Assembly: GCA_938049385.1 (NCBI GenBank)
Contig: CALIBQ010000052.1
Span: forward strand, 1-62,985
Reading direction: 5' to 3'
Length of the DNA stretch: 62,985 nt
Origin: an uncultured Anaerolineae bacterium
Lineage (GTDB): Bacteria > Chloroflexota > Anaerolineae > JACIWP01
The notes under the pieces were generated by a model that was given only the letters and a program-made list of their open reading frames with translations, searched no databases and had not been told where the DNA came from. The position numbers and the translations under genes were made by a program. Positions 1 to 9,985 of this stretch are shown in pieces. The first letter of the stretch is position 1; the number at the start of each line of letters is the position of its first letter.

Positions 1-159
1 AGTACCTTCTTGGCCGCTCTCGACTTGGCCCAGGAGATCGGTCACCCGCTTGTCGGAGATTCGCCGGCGGCTTCCAGCCGCCTGCTTAGGAAGCGAAGCC
101 CCGCAGGGGCTTGGCACCGTAAGCCTGGCGCTTCAGCGCCAGGCGAAGTGCAAGGATGA
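1..159 (+). other. possible 3' end of an interrupted coding region
   Basis: Frame 1 is open from the window edge to a TGA at 157-159. The first residues (ALDLAQEIGHPLV) resemble a helix of TPR-type regulatory proteins, but the rest of the frame runs through hairpin repeat DNA and looks non-coding. If real, it is the tail of a gene starting outside the window. This is a weak guess from one short stretch of sequence. Confidence 0.15.
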
Positions 160-267
160 AGAGGTCCCCAGCACTTTCATAAATCGCGGTAGTATCTGCG
201 AAGCCGGCGACGGCTGACGTCGCAAACACAGCCGCTGTCTCAAGTGCCAGGCTTTTTCACCACCCTC
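66..267 (-). repeat. diverged hairpin repeat, outermost copy of the TIR family
   Basis: On the minus strand this begins with GAGGGTGGTGAAAAAG (252-267), close to the terminal inverted repeat of the elements at 12556 and 22428. It continues with a diverged form of their core (CCTGGCA, GCGGCTGTG). Three tight hairpins lie at the other end: 66-82 (7-bp stem), 96-112 (7-bp stem) and 123-144 (10-bp stem, 2-base loop). The far terminal repeat is not recognisable, so the left boundary is approximate. Confidence 0.5.
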
Positions 268-315
268 GAAAATGTCGGATGTACGTTCTATCTTGAGGTG
301 TTCATGAGGGCGGTA

Positions 316-344
316 TTGACAATCCGCTGGTCCCTTTGTACAAT
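316..344 (+). promoter_or_regulatory. sigma-70-type promoter of the Fur gene
   Basis: TTGACA (316-321) and TACAAT (339-344) are separated by 17 bp. The expected start of transcription lies near 351, about 30 bases before the ATG at 380. Confidence 0.75.
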
Positions 345-379
345 GCCGGCGGTACCCAGGGCTTGACGGGAGATGGCAG

Positions 380-847
380 ATGTCTTGTGAAGAGCTGTTC
401 CTGAAGAAACTGCGCGAGCGGGGCTTTCGGCTCACGCCCCAGCGTGAGATTGTCCTGCGCGTCATGCACCAGATGGCCGGCTTTGCCACCGCCGAGGAGA
501 TTTTTCAGCGTGTCCAGGCAATGAGCAGTGCCATTGATATCTCCACCGTGTACCGCACGCTGGAACTGCTCCAGGAGTTTCAGATGGTGTCTGTGGTGGA
601 CCCAGGCGACGGCCAGCGGCGGTATGAGCTGGTGGGGGTGCATGGGCCGCATATCCACCTGGTGTGTCAGGAGTGCGGAGAGGTGACGCCGATTGATCTG
701 GATGAGTTTCAGGAGTTTGTGGACCATATCCGCCGGCGCCACGGCTTCACTATTGATGTCAGCCAGGTGAGCCTGCCCGGATACTGCAACGCCTGTGCCA
801 GCCGACATCCAGGGCCGGCTGAGGAGGAAATGCAGTATCCTGGGTGA
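380..847 (+). CDS. Fur-family metal-responsive repressor
   Basis: A 155-residue DNA-binding repressor of the Fur/Zur/PerR superfamily, which senses metal or peroxide and represses uptake or defence genes. The N-terminal winged helix spans about residues 15-75 (RLTPQREIVL, STVYRTLELL). The dimerisation and metal domain follows: HIH at 91-93, and structural zinc cysteine pairs C96/C99 and C136/C139. Length is typical of the family. GGGAG at 368-372 supports the ATG at 380. It is a single-gene unit with its own promoter and a perfect hairpin behind it. Which metal it senses (Fe, Zn or Mn) cannot be told from the sequence, and the neighbouring glycosyltransferase gives no hint. Confidence 0.93.
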   Translation: MSCEELFLKKLRERGFRLTPQREIVLRVMHQMAGFATAEEIFQRVQAMSSAIDISTVYRTLELLQEFQMVSVVDPGDGQRRYELVGVHGPHIHLVCQECGEVTPIDLDEFQEFVDHIRRRHGFTIDVSQVSLPGYCNACASRHPGPAEEEMQYPG

Positions 848-874
848 TTTCATTGCCCATTCGCTGGGGTCAAT

Positions 875-912
875 ATAGGGGCACAGCGCGCTGTGCCCCT
901 ATGCTTTCATTT
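875..912 (+). terminator. hairpin terminator after the Fur gene
   Basis: A perfect 28-bp palindrome (875-902, arms ATAGGGGCACAGCG) is followed by a weak T-rich run. It probably ends the Fur transcript before the next promoter. Confidence 0.65.
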
Positions 913-931
913 CGGCGGATTCGGGTGGTTG

Positions 932-940
932 TGTTATAAT
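932..940 (+). promoter_or_regulatory. extended -10 promoter of the glycosyltransferase gene
   Basis: TGT followed by TATAAT (935-940) fits an extended -10 element. No good -35 box is seen 17 bp upstream, which is usual for this class. Confidence 0.5.
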
Positions 941-1008
941 GCAGGTGTCACACGGCGTGCGGGCGTTCGTTCTCTTCCCGGCATACACTTCTTCCATGGA
1001 GAGACGGG

Positions 1009-2199
1009 GTGACGACGTACGGTCAGGAACGGAAAGACTTCAGGCAGGACCGGCTGTCCTTTCCCAAGGATATCCTGATTTTGACGTCGGATGCCGGCTC
1101 CGGCCACCGCAGTGCCGCCAGGGCTATCGCGACCGCGCTACAACGCCAGTACGGCGAAAGGTGCCGCATCAAGATTATCAACCCGTTTCATCTCCCCAAG
1201 GCGCCGGCGGTACTGCGCCTTTCCGAGCGCACGTACCTTGCCCAGATCAAGTATACCCCGCAGTTGTACCACTTCCAGTTCGAGGCCACGGATACCCGCT
1301 TTCTCGGCCAGCTCATCAACCTAGGGGCAACGACCCTGATGCGGGAGACCCTGTTGGAACTGCTGGAAAGCACGCCGGCCGACGTGGTGGTCTCCGTATA
1401 TCCCATCTACGGCCATACTATAGCCACCCTGCGGAAGCGAGACAATATTGCGATCCCCCATATCACGGTCATTACGGATCTGGTCAGCGTTCACGCCGCA
1501 TGGTTCGAGCCGGAGGATACTCTATGTCTGGTGCCGACGGATGCGGCCTGTGAAAAGGGGCTTCGCCTGCACATGGAGCCGCATCAGATCAAGGTCACTG
1601 GACTGCCGGTGCATCCTGATTTCGCTCAGCCGCCGGCGGACCGTGCGGAGCTTCGCCGTTCGTTAGGATGGGACCCCGAGCGTCCTACGGCGCTGGTGCT
1701 GGCCGGCGGTGCCGGCATTGGCCCGCTGGTGGAGATCGCCGAGGAAATTGCTCGACGCTGTCCGTATGCCCAGGCCGCCGTGGTCACGGGGAAGAATAAG
1801 GAAGCCTATGAGCGGTTGATGGAACGTTCGTGGCCGATTCCCATGCATGTGTACGGCTTCACGGAGCAGATACCGGCGCTGATGCATGCTTCGGATGTGC
1901 TAGTGTCGCGTGCCGGCGGCCTGACAGTCAGTGAGGGCCTGGCCGCCGGCCTGCCTATCATCATTTACGGCGTCGTGCCTGGACAGGAACGCGGCAACCT
2001 GACATACATGGAGACACATGAAGCTGGCCTCTATGCCGAGGAACCGGAGGATGTGGGGGTTGTGCTGGAGCGCTGGCTACGGCCCGGCAGTGAAGAGCGA
2101 GAATTGTATGCGGTGAATGCGCGCGAGGCCGGCAAGCCGCGCGCGGCGGAGCGCATTGCGCAGTGGGTCTGGCGCGTGGCCACGCGCGAGCTTGCCTGA
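1009..2199 (+). CDS. MGDG-synthase-like glycosyltransferase (GT28 type)
   Basis: A 396-residue GT-B fold glycosyltransferase of the MGDG synthase/MurG group, which moves a sugar from a nucleotide donor to a membrane lipid such as diacylglycerol. The N-terminal acceptor domain opens with ILTSDAGSGHRSAARAI, the glycine-rich loop typical of MGDG synthases. The C-terminal donor domain has VLAGGAGIG and SRAGGLTVSEGLAAGLP, the UDP-sugar-binding signature. The start is GTG with GGAGAG at 998-1003. It stands alone after an extended -10 promoter and converges on the deoxynucleoside kinase gene with 8 bases between stop codons. A role in glycolipid synthesis is likely; the exact sugar and acceptor are unknown. 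Confidence 0.85.
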   Translation: MTTYGQERKDFRQDRLSFPKDILILTSDAGSGHRSAARAIATALQRQYGERCRIKIINPFHLPKAPAVLRLSERTYLAQIKYTPQLYHFQFEATDTRFLGQLINLGATTLMRETLLELLESTPADVVVSVYPIYGHTIATLRKRDNIAIPHITVITDLVSVHAAWFEPEDTLCLVPTDAACEKGLRLHMEPHQIKVTGLPVHPDFAQPPADRAELRRSLGWDPERPTALVLAGGAGIGPLVEIAEEIARRCPYAQAAVVTGKNKEAYERLMERSWPIPMHVYGFTEQIPALMHASDVLVSRAGGLTVSEGLAAGLPIIIYGVVPGQERGNLTYMETHEAGLYAEEPEDVGVVLERWLRPGSEERELYAVNAREAGKPRAAERIAQWVWRVATRELA

Positions 2200-2207
2200 A
2201 ACCGTCC

Positions 2208-2843
2208 CTACGGCAGGATCATCTCCTCTTTCCCGTGCAGGCGGTCCAGCATCTTTTTGACGATCAAATCCATATGCGCGGTGTAGCGCACGAAGTCTAG
2301 GTCGTCCGCCAGGATGGTCAGCACTGGGCAGAGCTTGAACCCCTGGATCCATTCATCGTACAGGCGGTTGAGCTGGGCCAGGTATTCCTCCGAGATATCC
2401 CGCTCGAACTCGCGGCCGCGCAGGGCAATGCGCCGGCGTAGTGTCGTCTCCGATGCCTTCAGATAGATGATCAGGTCCGGCGGAGGCAGGAAGGTTACCA
2501 CTGCCTCGTAGATATCCCGGTAGGTGCGGTAATCGCGCGGGGAGAGGTATCCCTGCCGGTACAGGTTCTCGGCAAAGACCTCGGCATCCTCATAGATGGT
2601 GCGGTCCTGGATGACTGAAGTAGGGTGCTCCACCAGCCGGTGATAGTGGTGGAGCCGGCGCGCCAAGAAAAAGACCTGCGAGTGAAAGCTCCAGCGGTGC
2701 ATGTCCGCGTAAAAGTCGCTGAGGTAAGGGTTATCCGAGACCGCCTCGAAAAAGGGCTTCCAGCCGAGCCGATAACACAGCAGTTCGGTGAGAGTGGATT
2801 TGCCAACCCCGATGTTGCCGGCCACCGCTACAAAGAACTTCAC
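2208..2843 (-). CDS. deoxynucleoside kinase (dGK/dAK type)
   Basis: A 211-residue salvage kinase of the deoxynucleoside kinase family, which phosphorylates deoxynucleosides (usually purine ones in bacterial homologues) to monophosphates. The P-loop is GNIGVGKST at residues 9-17. The catalytic DRT motif is at 80-82 (DRS in many relatives), and the lid arginines are around LRRRIALRGREFE. The start is GTG with GGGAGG just upstream. It lies 15 bases downstream of a second, longer kinase of the same family in the same direction, so the two probably form one transcript and may make a heterodimer, as in Lactobacillus dGK/dAK pairs. Substrate preference cannot be read from the sequence. Confidence 0.88.
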   Translation of the reverse strand: MKFFVAVAGNIGVGKSTLTELLCYRLGWKPFFEAVSDNPYLSDFYADMHRWSFHSQVFFLARRLHHYHRLVEHPTSVIQDRTIYEDAEVFAENLYRQGYLSPRDYRTYRDIYEAVVTFLPPPDLIIYLKASETTLRRRIALRGREFERDISEEYLAQLNRLYDEWIQGFKLCPVLTILADDLDFVRYTAHMDLIVKKMLDRLHGKEEMILP

Positions 2844-2858
2844 GTTTGCCTCCCGTTG

Positions 2859-3764
2859 CTAATGCTCTACGGCATCCGCCGGCACGCCGCCGGCCAGTGC
2901 ACTGCGCATCCTGCGCAGGAGTGCCTCACAGCGAGCCAGTTCTTCCTCTGCCTGTTGCCATGCCTGGGCGTCCTGGTCGGCCGCGAACAGGACGCTGGCC
3001 AGCCGGCCCATGGCCTCCATCAGCCGCAGATATTCGGCGGTGAGGGAGGGTGCCGCCGGCCTGGGGGCTGGCGCGGATGGCTCGGTGGATGGTTTTTCCG
3101 CTGGGAGTATCACCATTTCGGCCGGCGCCAGGCTCGGCAGGCCGAGCTGTACGGCGCGCTGTTCCAGCGCCGCGCGCACCTGGTTGGTTACCCAAGCGAT
3201 GTCATCCGGGTTGTCCACCAGGTCAAGCGCATTGGTGTCCACTGACAGGACGGGGCATTCCTGATACGTGGCAAAGAAGCGCTCATAGGCCAGGCGCAGG
3301 TCATCAATGTACTGGCGCGACATGGCGCGCTCATACGGCCGGTCGCGGTGCGCGATGCGGTACATGAGGGTGTCAGTGCTGGCGCGCAGGAACACGATGA
3401 CATCCGGCTGGGAGACGTTGCGGCCCAGGATGGCATGCACCTGCTCGTACATGGCCAGCTCCTCGCCGGCGAGGTTCAGTTGGGCAAACAGCCGGTCCTT
3501 CAGGAAAGCATAGTCACTGACGACGGCCTGGCGTTGAAGCACTTCGCGGATGTGCTGTTGTTGGCGGTAGCGGCTGAGCAGGAAGAAGATTTGGGTCTGG
3601 AAGGCATAACGAGCGCGGTCCTGATAGAACCGCTCAAGGAAGGGATTTTCCTCGAAAATCTCCAGCACCAGATATGCGCCCAGGCGTTCGCTGAGGTGTC
3701 GGGCCAGGGTGGTTTTGCCCACACCAATGGGCCCTTCGACGGCCACATGGAAGCGTGCGGACAA
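2859..3764 (-). CDS. deoxynucleoside kinase with C-terminal extension
   Basis: A 301-residue protein whose first 200 residues are a deoxynucleoside kinase: P-loop GPIGVGKTT at 11-19, a DR motif in AFLKDRLFA, and a lid with YRIAHRDRPYE. After that comes a Pro/Ala-rich linker and a charged, probably coiled-coil tail of about 70 residues that the partner at 2208-2843 lacks. The frame can be opened at an ATG at 3785, but that codon would translate the Shine-Dalgarno itself (AAGGAGG). The TTG at 3764, six bases after AGGAGG, is the better start. The tail may mediate pairing with the second kinase; that is inference. Confidence 0.85.
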   Translation of the reverse strand: MSARFHVAVEGPIGVGKTTLARHLSERLGAYLVLEIFEENPFLERFYQDRARYAFQTQIFFLLSRYRQQQHIREVLQRQAVVSDYAFLKDRLFAQLNLAGEELAMYEQVHAILGRNVSQPDVIVFLRASTDTLMYRIAHRDRPYERAMSRQYIDDLRLAYERFFATYQECPVLSVDTNALDLVDNPDDIAWVTNQVRAALEQRAVQLGLPSLAPAEMVILPAEKPSTEPSAPAPRPAAPSLTAEYLRLMEAMGRLASVLFAADQDAQAWQQAEEELARCEALLRRMRSALAGGVPADAVEH

Positions 3765-3853
3765 TGTTCTCCTCCTTCCAAGCAAGGATGTCGTGATGAA
3801 GGCAACATGTACGCGGGCCGGCCGTGGAAATCATGTGCCGGCAGTCCCGGCAG

Positions 3854-3882
3854 ATAATAGCACTGAGTGTGGGATTCGTCCA
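3854..3882 (-). promoter_or_regulatory. candidate promoter of the kinase pair
   Basis: On the minus strand TGGACG and TATTAT are 17 bp apart, about 90 bases upstream of the TTG start at 3764. Confidence 0.4.
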
Positions 3883-3931
3883 GAATTGGGGGTGGGGTTT
3901 GCCGGCGGGGAAGAGCCTTTTCCCCGCTCGA

Positions 3932-3960
3932 TTGACAACTCGCCAATATAATGGTAATAT
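3932..3960 (+). promoter_or_regulatory. promoter of the aspartokinase-threonine synthase operon
   Basis: TTGACA (3932-3937) and TAATAT (3955-3960) have a 17-bp spacer. A TATAAT at 3947-3952 lies only 9 bp from the -35 box and is probably not used with it. Transcription would begin about 225 bases before the start codon. Confidence 0.65.
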
Positions 3961-4191
3961 CTGCGCTCACAGAGATGATGAGATATTTCACTATACTGCC
4001 TGGCTCCCGCCGGGAAGCGGGAGAAAGCGACGCCGGCGTCGCGGTGTAAGCCGGCTGGCCCCATGGCATACCCCCGTTGGTATCACCAGCCCTTCTTCTG
4101 TCGAAGATGACGCTTTCCCACTGGTCTTGATCCTGGCTGTCCTATGCCGGTTATTTGATTTTACTGTGAAAAGGAGGTTCAGGAGGTTCCT
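3961..4191 (+). other. long 5' leader of the aspartokinase operon
   Basis: About 225 transcribed bases precede the start codon. A hairpin with arms CTCCCGC/GCGGGAG is followed by the palindrome CGACGCCGGCGTCG. A 24-codon reading frame runs 3975-4049 but lacks a good ribosome-binding site and has only one Thr and one Ile codon. I see neither the lysine-riboswitch core nor a T-box sequence. A regulatory leader is plausible for an amino-acid operon but not shown. Confidence 0.3.
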
Positions 4192-5645
4192 ATGCGCACC
4201 CTGGTCATGAAGTTCGGCGGAACATCGGTCGGAGGCCCGGAAGCGATCCGTCAGGTCACCGACATCGTGCTGGAGCACACCCCGCATTGGGATCGTCTGG
4301 TGGTGGTGGTGTCTGCGATGAGCGGTGTGACCGATGCCTTGACTAAGGGTGCGTTGACTGCGGCCGCCGGCGACGACCAAACGTACCGCGCGCTCGTGGC
4401 TGACCTGCGTGCCCTGCATTACCGTGCCGTGGACCAGCTTCTGCGCCCCGACGGCGAGCGCGGCGCGCTGTTCGCCGTCGTGGACGAATATCTGGATACC
4501 TTTGAGACCTTCTGCCGCAGTATCCATGTGCTGGGGGAAGTGACCCCGCGAGCCATGGATGCGGTGACTTCCCTGGGCGAGCGCATCAGCGCTCGCATCG
4601 TGGCGGCATACCTGCGCCAGCGTGGGGCAAAGAGCGAGGCGCTGGATGCGATTGAGCTGGTCATCACGGACGATACGTTCCAGAACGCCGCGCCGCTGAT
4701 GGAGGAGACGCGAGAGCGGGTGCAGGGCCGGCTGGTGCCCCTGCTGGACGCCGGCATCCTTCCCGTTGTCACCGGCTTTATCGGTGCTACTCGCGACGGC
4801 ATCACCACGACCCTGGGGCGCGGCGGGAGCGATTACAGCGCCGCCATCTTGGCTGACTGCCTGGATGCTGACGAGCTGTGGATTTGGACCGATGTGGACG
4901 GCGTCATGACCGCGGACCCACGGCTGGTGCCGGAGGCGCGCGTCATCCCGACCCTTTCGTACAGCGAGGTGGGGGAGCTGGCCTATTACGGCGCCAAGGT
5001 GGTGCATCCCAAGACCATCCGCCCGGTCATCGAGCGCGACATCCCGGTGTGGGTGAAGAACACCTTCAACCCGCAGTTCCCGGGCACCCTTATCACGCGA
5101 GAGGCAGAGCCGGCCGCCGGCACCGTCAAAGCGGTTACCGCCATCAAGGGCATGAGCATGGTCACTGTGGAAGGCAGGGGCATGATCGGCGTGCCGGGTA
5201 TTGCGGCGCGCACCTTTGCCGCCGTCGCCAGCCAGGGCACCAGTGTGCTGATGATCTCCCAGTCCTCATCCGAACAGTCCATCTCCTTCGTCATCCCCAC
5301 CAATTCGGTGCCCAAGGTAGTGCGCGCCATTGAGAAGGAAATGGCACTGGAGCTGGCGCGGCGGGATATTGATCGGGTCTGGTCGTTGGACGACGTGGTT
5401 ATTGTAACGGCAGTGGGCGCCGGCATGCGCCGCACCACCGGTGTGGCGGCCCGCATCTTCGGCGCACTGGCCAAGGCCGACGTCAACGTCATCGCCATCG
5501 CTCAGGGCTCTTCGGAGTGCAGTATCTCGCTGGTGGTGGAGGGGAACGCGGCGGCGCGGGCGGTGCGGCAGATCCATGATGAGGTCATCCTGAACGCCCG
5601 GATGTCAGAGGCCAAAGCCGTGCCGGCGGCTGAAGGAGGTGCCCA

Positions 5646-5649
<4 letters not shown>
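4192..5649 (+). CDS. lysC: aspartate kinase
   Basis: A 485-residue aspartokinase, which phosphorylates aspartate as the first step to threonine, methionine and lysine. The kinase signature MKFGGTSVG is at residues 6-14, and the nucleotide and aspartate site is seen in [13 protein letters not shown] and [13 protein letters not shown]. Two C-terminal ACT domains follow (about 325-395 and 400-470, each with a QGSSE/QSSSE stretch), which bind the feedback amino acid. It is a monofunctional enzyme with no fused homoserine dehydrogenase. The start has two AGGAGG-like sites just upstream. Its stop overlaps the threonine synthase start by four bases, so feedback by threonine is likely. Confidence 0.93.
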
Positions 5650-6974
<1,325 letters not shown>

Positions 6975-6983
6975 CAGGAGCAG

Positions 6984-7018
6984 AAAGGGCCGGCCGAGCT
7001 TCTTCAGCCGGCCTTTTC
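6984..7018. terminator. bidirectional terminator
   Basis: A hairpin with arms GGCCGGC/GCCGGCC flanked by A-rich and T-rich runs lies between two converging genes. It overlaps the last codons of the OsmC-like gene. Confidence 0.65.
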
Positions 7019-7453
7019 ATTGTCCTCCGGCCGGCGGAGCATCAGCATGAAGTGCATGCCGACGCCGGCGGCCAGCGTGTTCGTGACGGTGCCGTACTGG
7101 ATGGCCAGTTCCTTCAGCCGGCGCAGTTTATCCTCTGGCTCGGGGCTTTCCAGCGTGATGGTAACATCAATTCGTACCAGGGCAGGCGGGTCCTCTCGGC
7201 GGTAGCCGGCCAGGTCCACGGTCACCCCATCCACCTGCAGATGCATTTTGCCGGCGAGGGAGTTGATGCTAGTAATGATGCACGTCCCCAGCGCGGCCAG
7301 CAGGGTTTCGGCGGCGTTGAAGCCGGCGGCCGGGTCTCCTCGACGCACTCCAAGCCGTAGTTCGTGATCCCGGGTGCTGGCGGCGGCGTGCATTTCGTCC
7401 TCGCGCCGCACCTGCACCCGATAGACCCGCAGGCCTTTCTCCTCAAAGGTCAT
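7004..7453 (-). CDS. OsmC-like protein lacking the second cysteine
   Basis: A 149-residue OsmC/Ohr-fold protein. Family members reduce organic peroxides with two active-site cysteines. The first is present (C58 in LLAALGTC, on the central helix), and the AAET lead-in is typical. Where the second cysteine normally sits (CPVSNTL-like) this protein reads YGTVTNTL (residues 120-127), so a classical two-cysteine peroxidase reaction is unlikely. The frame extends upstream to 7630, but the family start and a weak GGAG favour the ATG at 7453. It lies downstream of, and in line with, the MFS transporter gene. The function may be binding or sulfur-related rather than peroxidatic. Confidence 0.8.
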   Translation of the reverse strand: MTFEEKGLRVYRVQVRREDEMHAAASTRDHELRLGVRRGDPAAGFNAAETLLAALGTCIITSINSLAGKMHLQVDGVTVDLAGYRREDPPALVRIDVTITLESPEPEDKLRRLKELAIQYGTVTNTLAAGVGMHFMLMLRRPEDNEKAG

Positions 7454-7524
7454 AGGACTGCTCCGATGTCCTGTCCACAGCCCTGCAGTGGTGAGAGGCA
7501 TTATAGGAGAGAGCGCGAGGGCTG

Positions 7525-8844
7525 TCAAGATGCGCGCCGGCGAGCGCCGACGCCCAGCCGCCAGCAGAGGAAAGCCCCGAAGATGGAGAGGATGCCGGCG
7601 ATGCCCAGGGTAATGCGGATGCCCAGCCATTCTGCCAGCGCGGAGCCGAGCAAGGGGCCGGCGAATACCGCCAGGTTGGCGAAGACCGCGTTCAGGGCGG
7701 CGAAGCTGGCGCGCTTATCGGCCGGCGTCGTCTCCAAGAGGCCTTCAAAGAAGGAAATGTCCACCCCGCCGGTGAAGAACCCCCATAGGATCGCTACCGG
7801 CAGGAGCCACCAATCCCGATAGATGAAGGCGGTGGCGATAGGGTACAGGGCAATACCGACGGAGCTGAGGATGAGCACCTCGCGATGGCCGCGGCGGGCC
7901 GCCAGCCGGCCGAACAGGAAATAGCCGGCGACCAGCGACGCCTGTGCCACAGTGGTGCGCAGACCGATGATAGTGTCGCTGGCATGCAGTTCCCGCACCC
8001 AGAAAATGCTGAAGAGGGCCACCGGCAGGGCCGCGCCCAGGCGCACGAAAAAGGTCGCCCAGTTGTACTTCATGAACTCCGGCGACCCGAGCATGGGGCC
8101 GATCAGTTCCTGCAGGCGCTCGCGCAGGGAACGGCGCGCCGGCGGGATGACGGGCCGCGTCTCCGGCATTTTGATGCGGGTGAAGTATCCCAAGCTGACG
8201 AAGCCGGCGATGGCTGAGATAAAGAACACGAACTGGTAGTTCCAGGGGAATGGAATGAAGGGCAGGTCCAGGAGCTTGCCGAAGCCGGCTACACAGATAG
8301 CGGTGACCACGCTTAACAGCGCCCATCGGCCGCCGTTGACCGCCGGCCGGCGCGCCGGCGGCACGATGGCGCCGACCACCGAGGTCCACGCCGGCACTAC
8401 CACGGCCGCCGGAAAGGCCTGGATCGTCCAGATAAGCACGATGAGCCAGGGCTGTGCCCCCACGGCCAGGAACGGCACGAAGGCGACCAGCACATATGTC
8501 AGCCGGAAAAAGAAGCGGAAGAGGGTGGTGATATAGACGTGGTCGCGCTGGCGCTCCACGTACATGCTGGCCGGCAGGGAGAAGAGCACCCCCACCAGCG
8601 CCGGCAGGGCGGTCAGCGCGCTGATGAAGAAACTGCTGGCCTGGATGCGCGCTAGATAGACCGGCAGGAAGGTGCCGGTGCCGGCGGTCAACACGCCTTG
8701 CCAGGCCGTGTCCCAGTACAGCAGGCGGATATTTTCTTCTTCCAACGACGGCGGCACCTGGGCGCGGAAAGCGCGCCGCCTCTGCCATCGCCAAAGCTGG
8801 TATCGCAACAGCCAGTGCCAGTACTTCCAGGACGCGAGTTTCAT
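7525..8844 (-). CDS. MFS transporter
   Basis: A 439-residue membrane protein of the major facilitator superfamily with about 12 predicted transmembrane segments in two halves of six. A basic cytoplasmic N-terminus (RYQLWRWQRRRAFR) comes first, and there is a large basic loop in mid-protein (PPARRSLRERLQELIG). A motif-A-like loop appears as GRLAARRGHREV. The substrate cannot be inferred. It sits 32 bases downstream of rlmN in the same direction. Confidence 0.82.
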   Translation of the reverse strand: MKLASWKYWHWLLRYQLWRWQRRRAFRAQVPPSLEEENIRLLYWDTAWQGVLTAGTGTFLPVYLARIQASSFFISALTALPALVGVLFSLPASMYVERQRDHVYITTLFRFFFRLTYVLVAFVPFLAVGAQPWLIVLIWTIQAFPAAVVVPAWTSVVGAIVPPARRPAVNGGRWALLSVVTAICVAGFGKLLDLPFIPFPWNYQFVFFISAIAGFVSLGYFTRIKMPETRPVIPPARRSLRERLQELIGPMLGSPEFMKYNWATFFVRLGAALPVALFSIFWVRELHASDTIIGLRTTVAQASLVAGYFLFGRLAARRGHREVLILSSVGIALYPIATAFIYRDWWLLPVAILWGFFTGGVDISFFEGLLETTPADKRASFAALNAVFANLAVFAGPLLGSALAEWLGIRITLGIAGILSIFGAFLCWRLGVGARRRAS

Positions 8845-8876
8845 AGGGTGAAAATGCCCGGATGCGCTCTACAGGT

Positions 8877-9956
8877 TCAGGAGGCGGTTGGGGTCAGGTG
8901 ACGACTGCGCAGTTGGCCACAGCCGGCCTGCACATCCAGCCCGCGGCGCAGTCGCACGCTGCAAGGGATATGATGGCGCTCCAGCTCTTCCACGAAGACC
9001 TTGACCCGCGAGGGGGGCGAGGGGCGGTATGGGCTGTCCTCGACGGGGTTCACCGGGATCAGGTTGACGTGCACCGGCAGGCCGGCGAAGAGCTGTGCCA
9101 GCTCTGCGGCTTGCGCCCGATGGTCGTTGACCTCCTTGATGAGGGCATATTCGATGGTGATGCGCCGGCCAGTGTGCTCGAAATAGGTCTGCAGGGCCTG
9201 CCGCACCTGTGCGATGGGATAGCGGCGGTTCAGGGGCACCAATTTGTCGCGCAGCTCGTCCGTCGGCGCGTGTAAGGAGATGGCCAACCGCACCTGCATA
9301 GGCTCTTCAGCCAGGCGCAGGATGCCGGGCACCACGCCGGCGGTGGAGATGGTGATATGCCGGTCGCCCATGTTGAACCCTTTGGGATCGGTCAGGATGC
9401 GGAGGGACTTCAGCACGGCATCGAGATTCAGCAGGGGTTCACCCATGCCCATGTAAACCACGTTGGTGAGGGGACGGGCATCCGCCGGCGCGAAAGGCCG
9501 CGCCGCTCGGGCGATATAAATCACCTGGGCGACGATTTCGCCGGCGGTCAGGTTGCGGCGGAAGCCGGATTTGCCCGTGGCACAGAAGTCACAGCGAATG
9601 GGACAGCCCACCTGGGTGGAGATACAGGCGGTGCGCCGGCGCTCGTACAGCATCAGCACGCTCTCGATGGTCTCGCCGTCTGGAAGCTCCAGCAGGTACT
9701 TGCGGGTAAGCTGGTCGCGGGAGACGAGTTCCTCCAGCACGCGCAGGGGCTGGATCGCGGCATGGCGCGCCAGGTGGTCCCGCAACTGCCGGGGCAAATT
9801 GGTCATCTCCGCGAAATCTGCCGCCAGGTGCTCGTACAGCCACTGCCAAAGCTGTTCGGCGCGGTAGGCCGGCTGGCCCCATTCCGACAGCAGTTCGGTC
9901 AGCTCAGAGCGAGTATATTCGTACAGATTCAAGAGCCGGGTTCGGTCTTCCGACAT
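8877..9956 (-). CDS. rlmN: 23S rRNA/tRNA adenine-C2 methyltransferase RlmN
   Basis: A 359-residue radical SAM enzyme that methylates C2 of A2503 in 23S rRNA and A37 in some tRNAs. The N-terminal accessory domain (YRAEQLWQWLY) is followed by the [4Fe-4S] motif C118-x3-C122-x2-C125 (CPIRCDFC) and the methyl-carrying cysteine near the end (C346 in DVQAGCGQL). GMGEPLLN and STAGVVPGI are family hallmarks. The frame is open to 10049, but the ATG at 9956 has GAAGG five bases upstream and matches the family start. Confidence 0.93.
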   Translation of the reverse strand: MSEDRTRLLNLYEYTRSELTELLSEWGQPAYRAEQLWQWLYEHLAADFAEMTNLPRQLRDHLARHAAIQPLRVLEELVSRDQLTRKYLLELPDGETIESVLMLYERRRTACISTQVGCPIRCDFCATGKSGFRRNLTAGEIVAQVIYIARAARPFAPADARPLTNVVYMGMGEPLLNLDAVLKSLRILTDPKGFNMGDRHITISTAGVVPGILRLAEEPMQVRLAISLHAPTDELRDKLVPLNRRYPIAQVRQALQTYFEHTGRRITIEYALIKEVNDHRAQAAELAQLFAGLPVHVNLIPVNPVEDSPYRPSPPSRVKVFVEELERHHIPCSVRLRRGLDVQAGCGQLRSRHLTPTAS

Positions 9957-9985
9957 CGGTGCCTTCGCCCCTTCCATCCCCTTTT

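Noticed and set aside
3975-4049. 24-codon frame in the aspartokinase leader as an attenuator peptide
   Set aside because: It has a single Thr and a single Ile codon and no good ribosome-binding site, so it does not look like a threonine or isoleucine attenuator.
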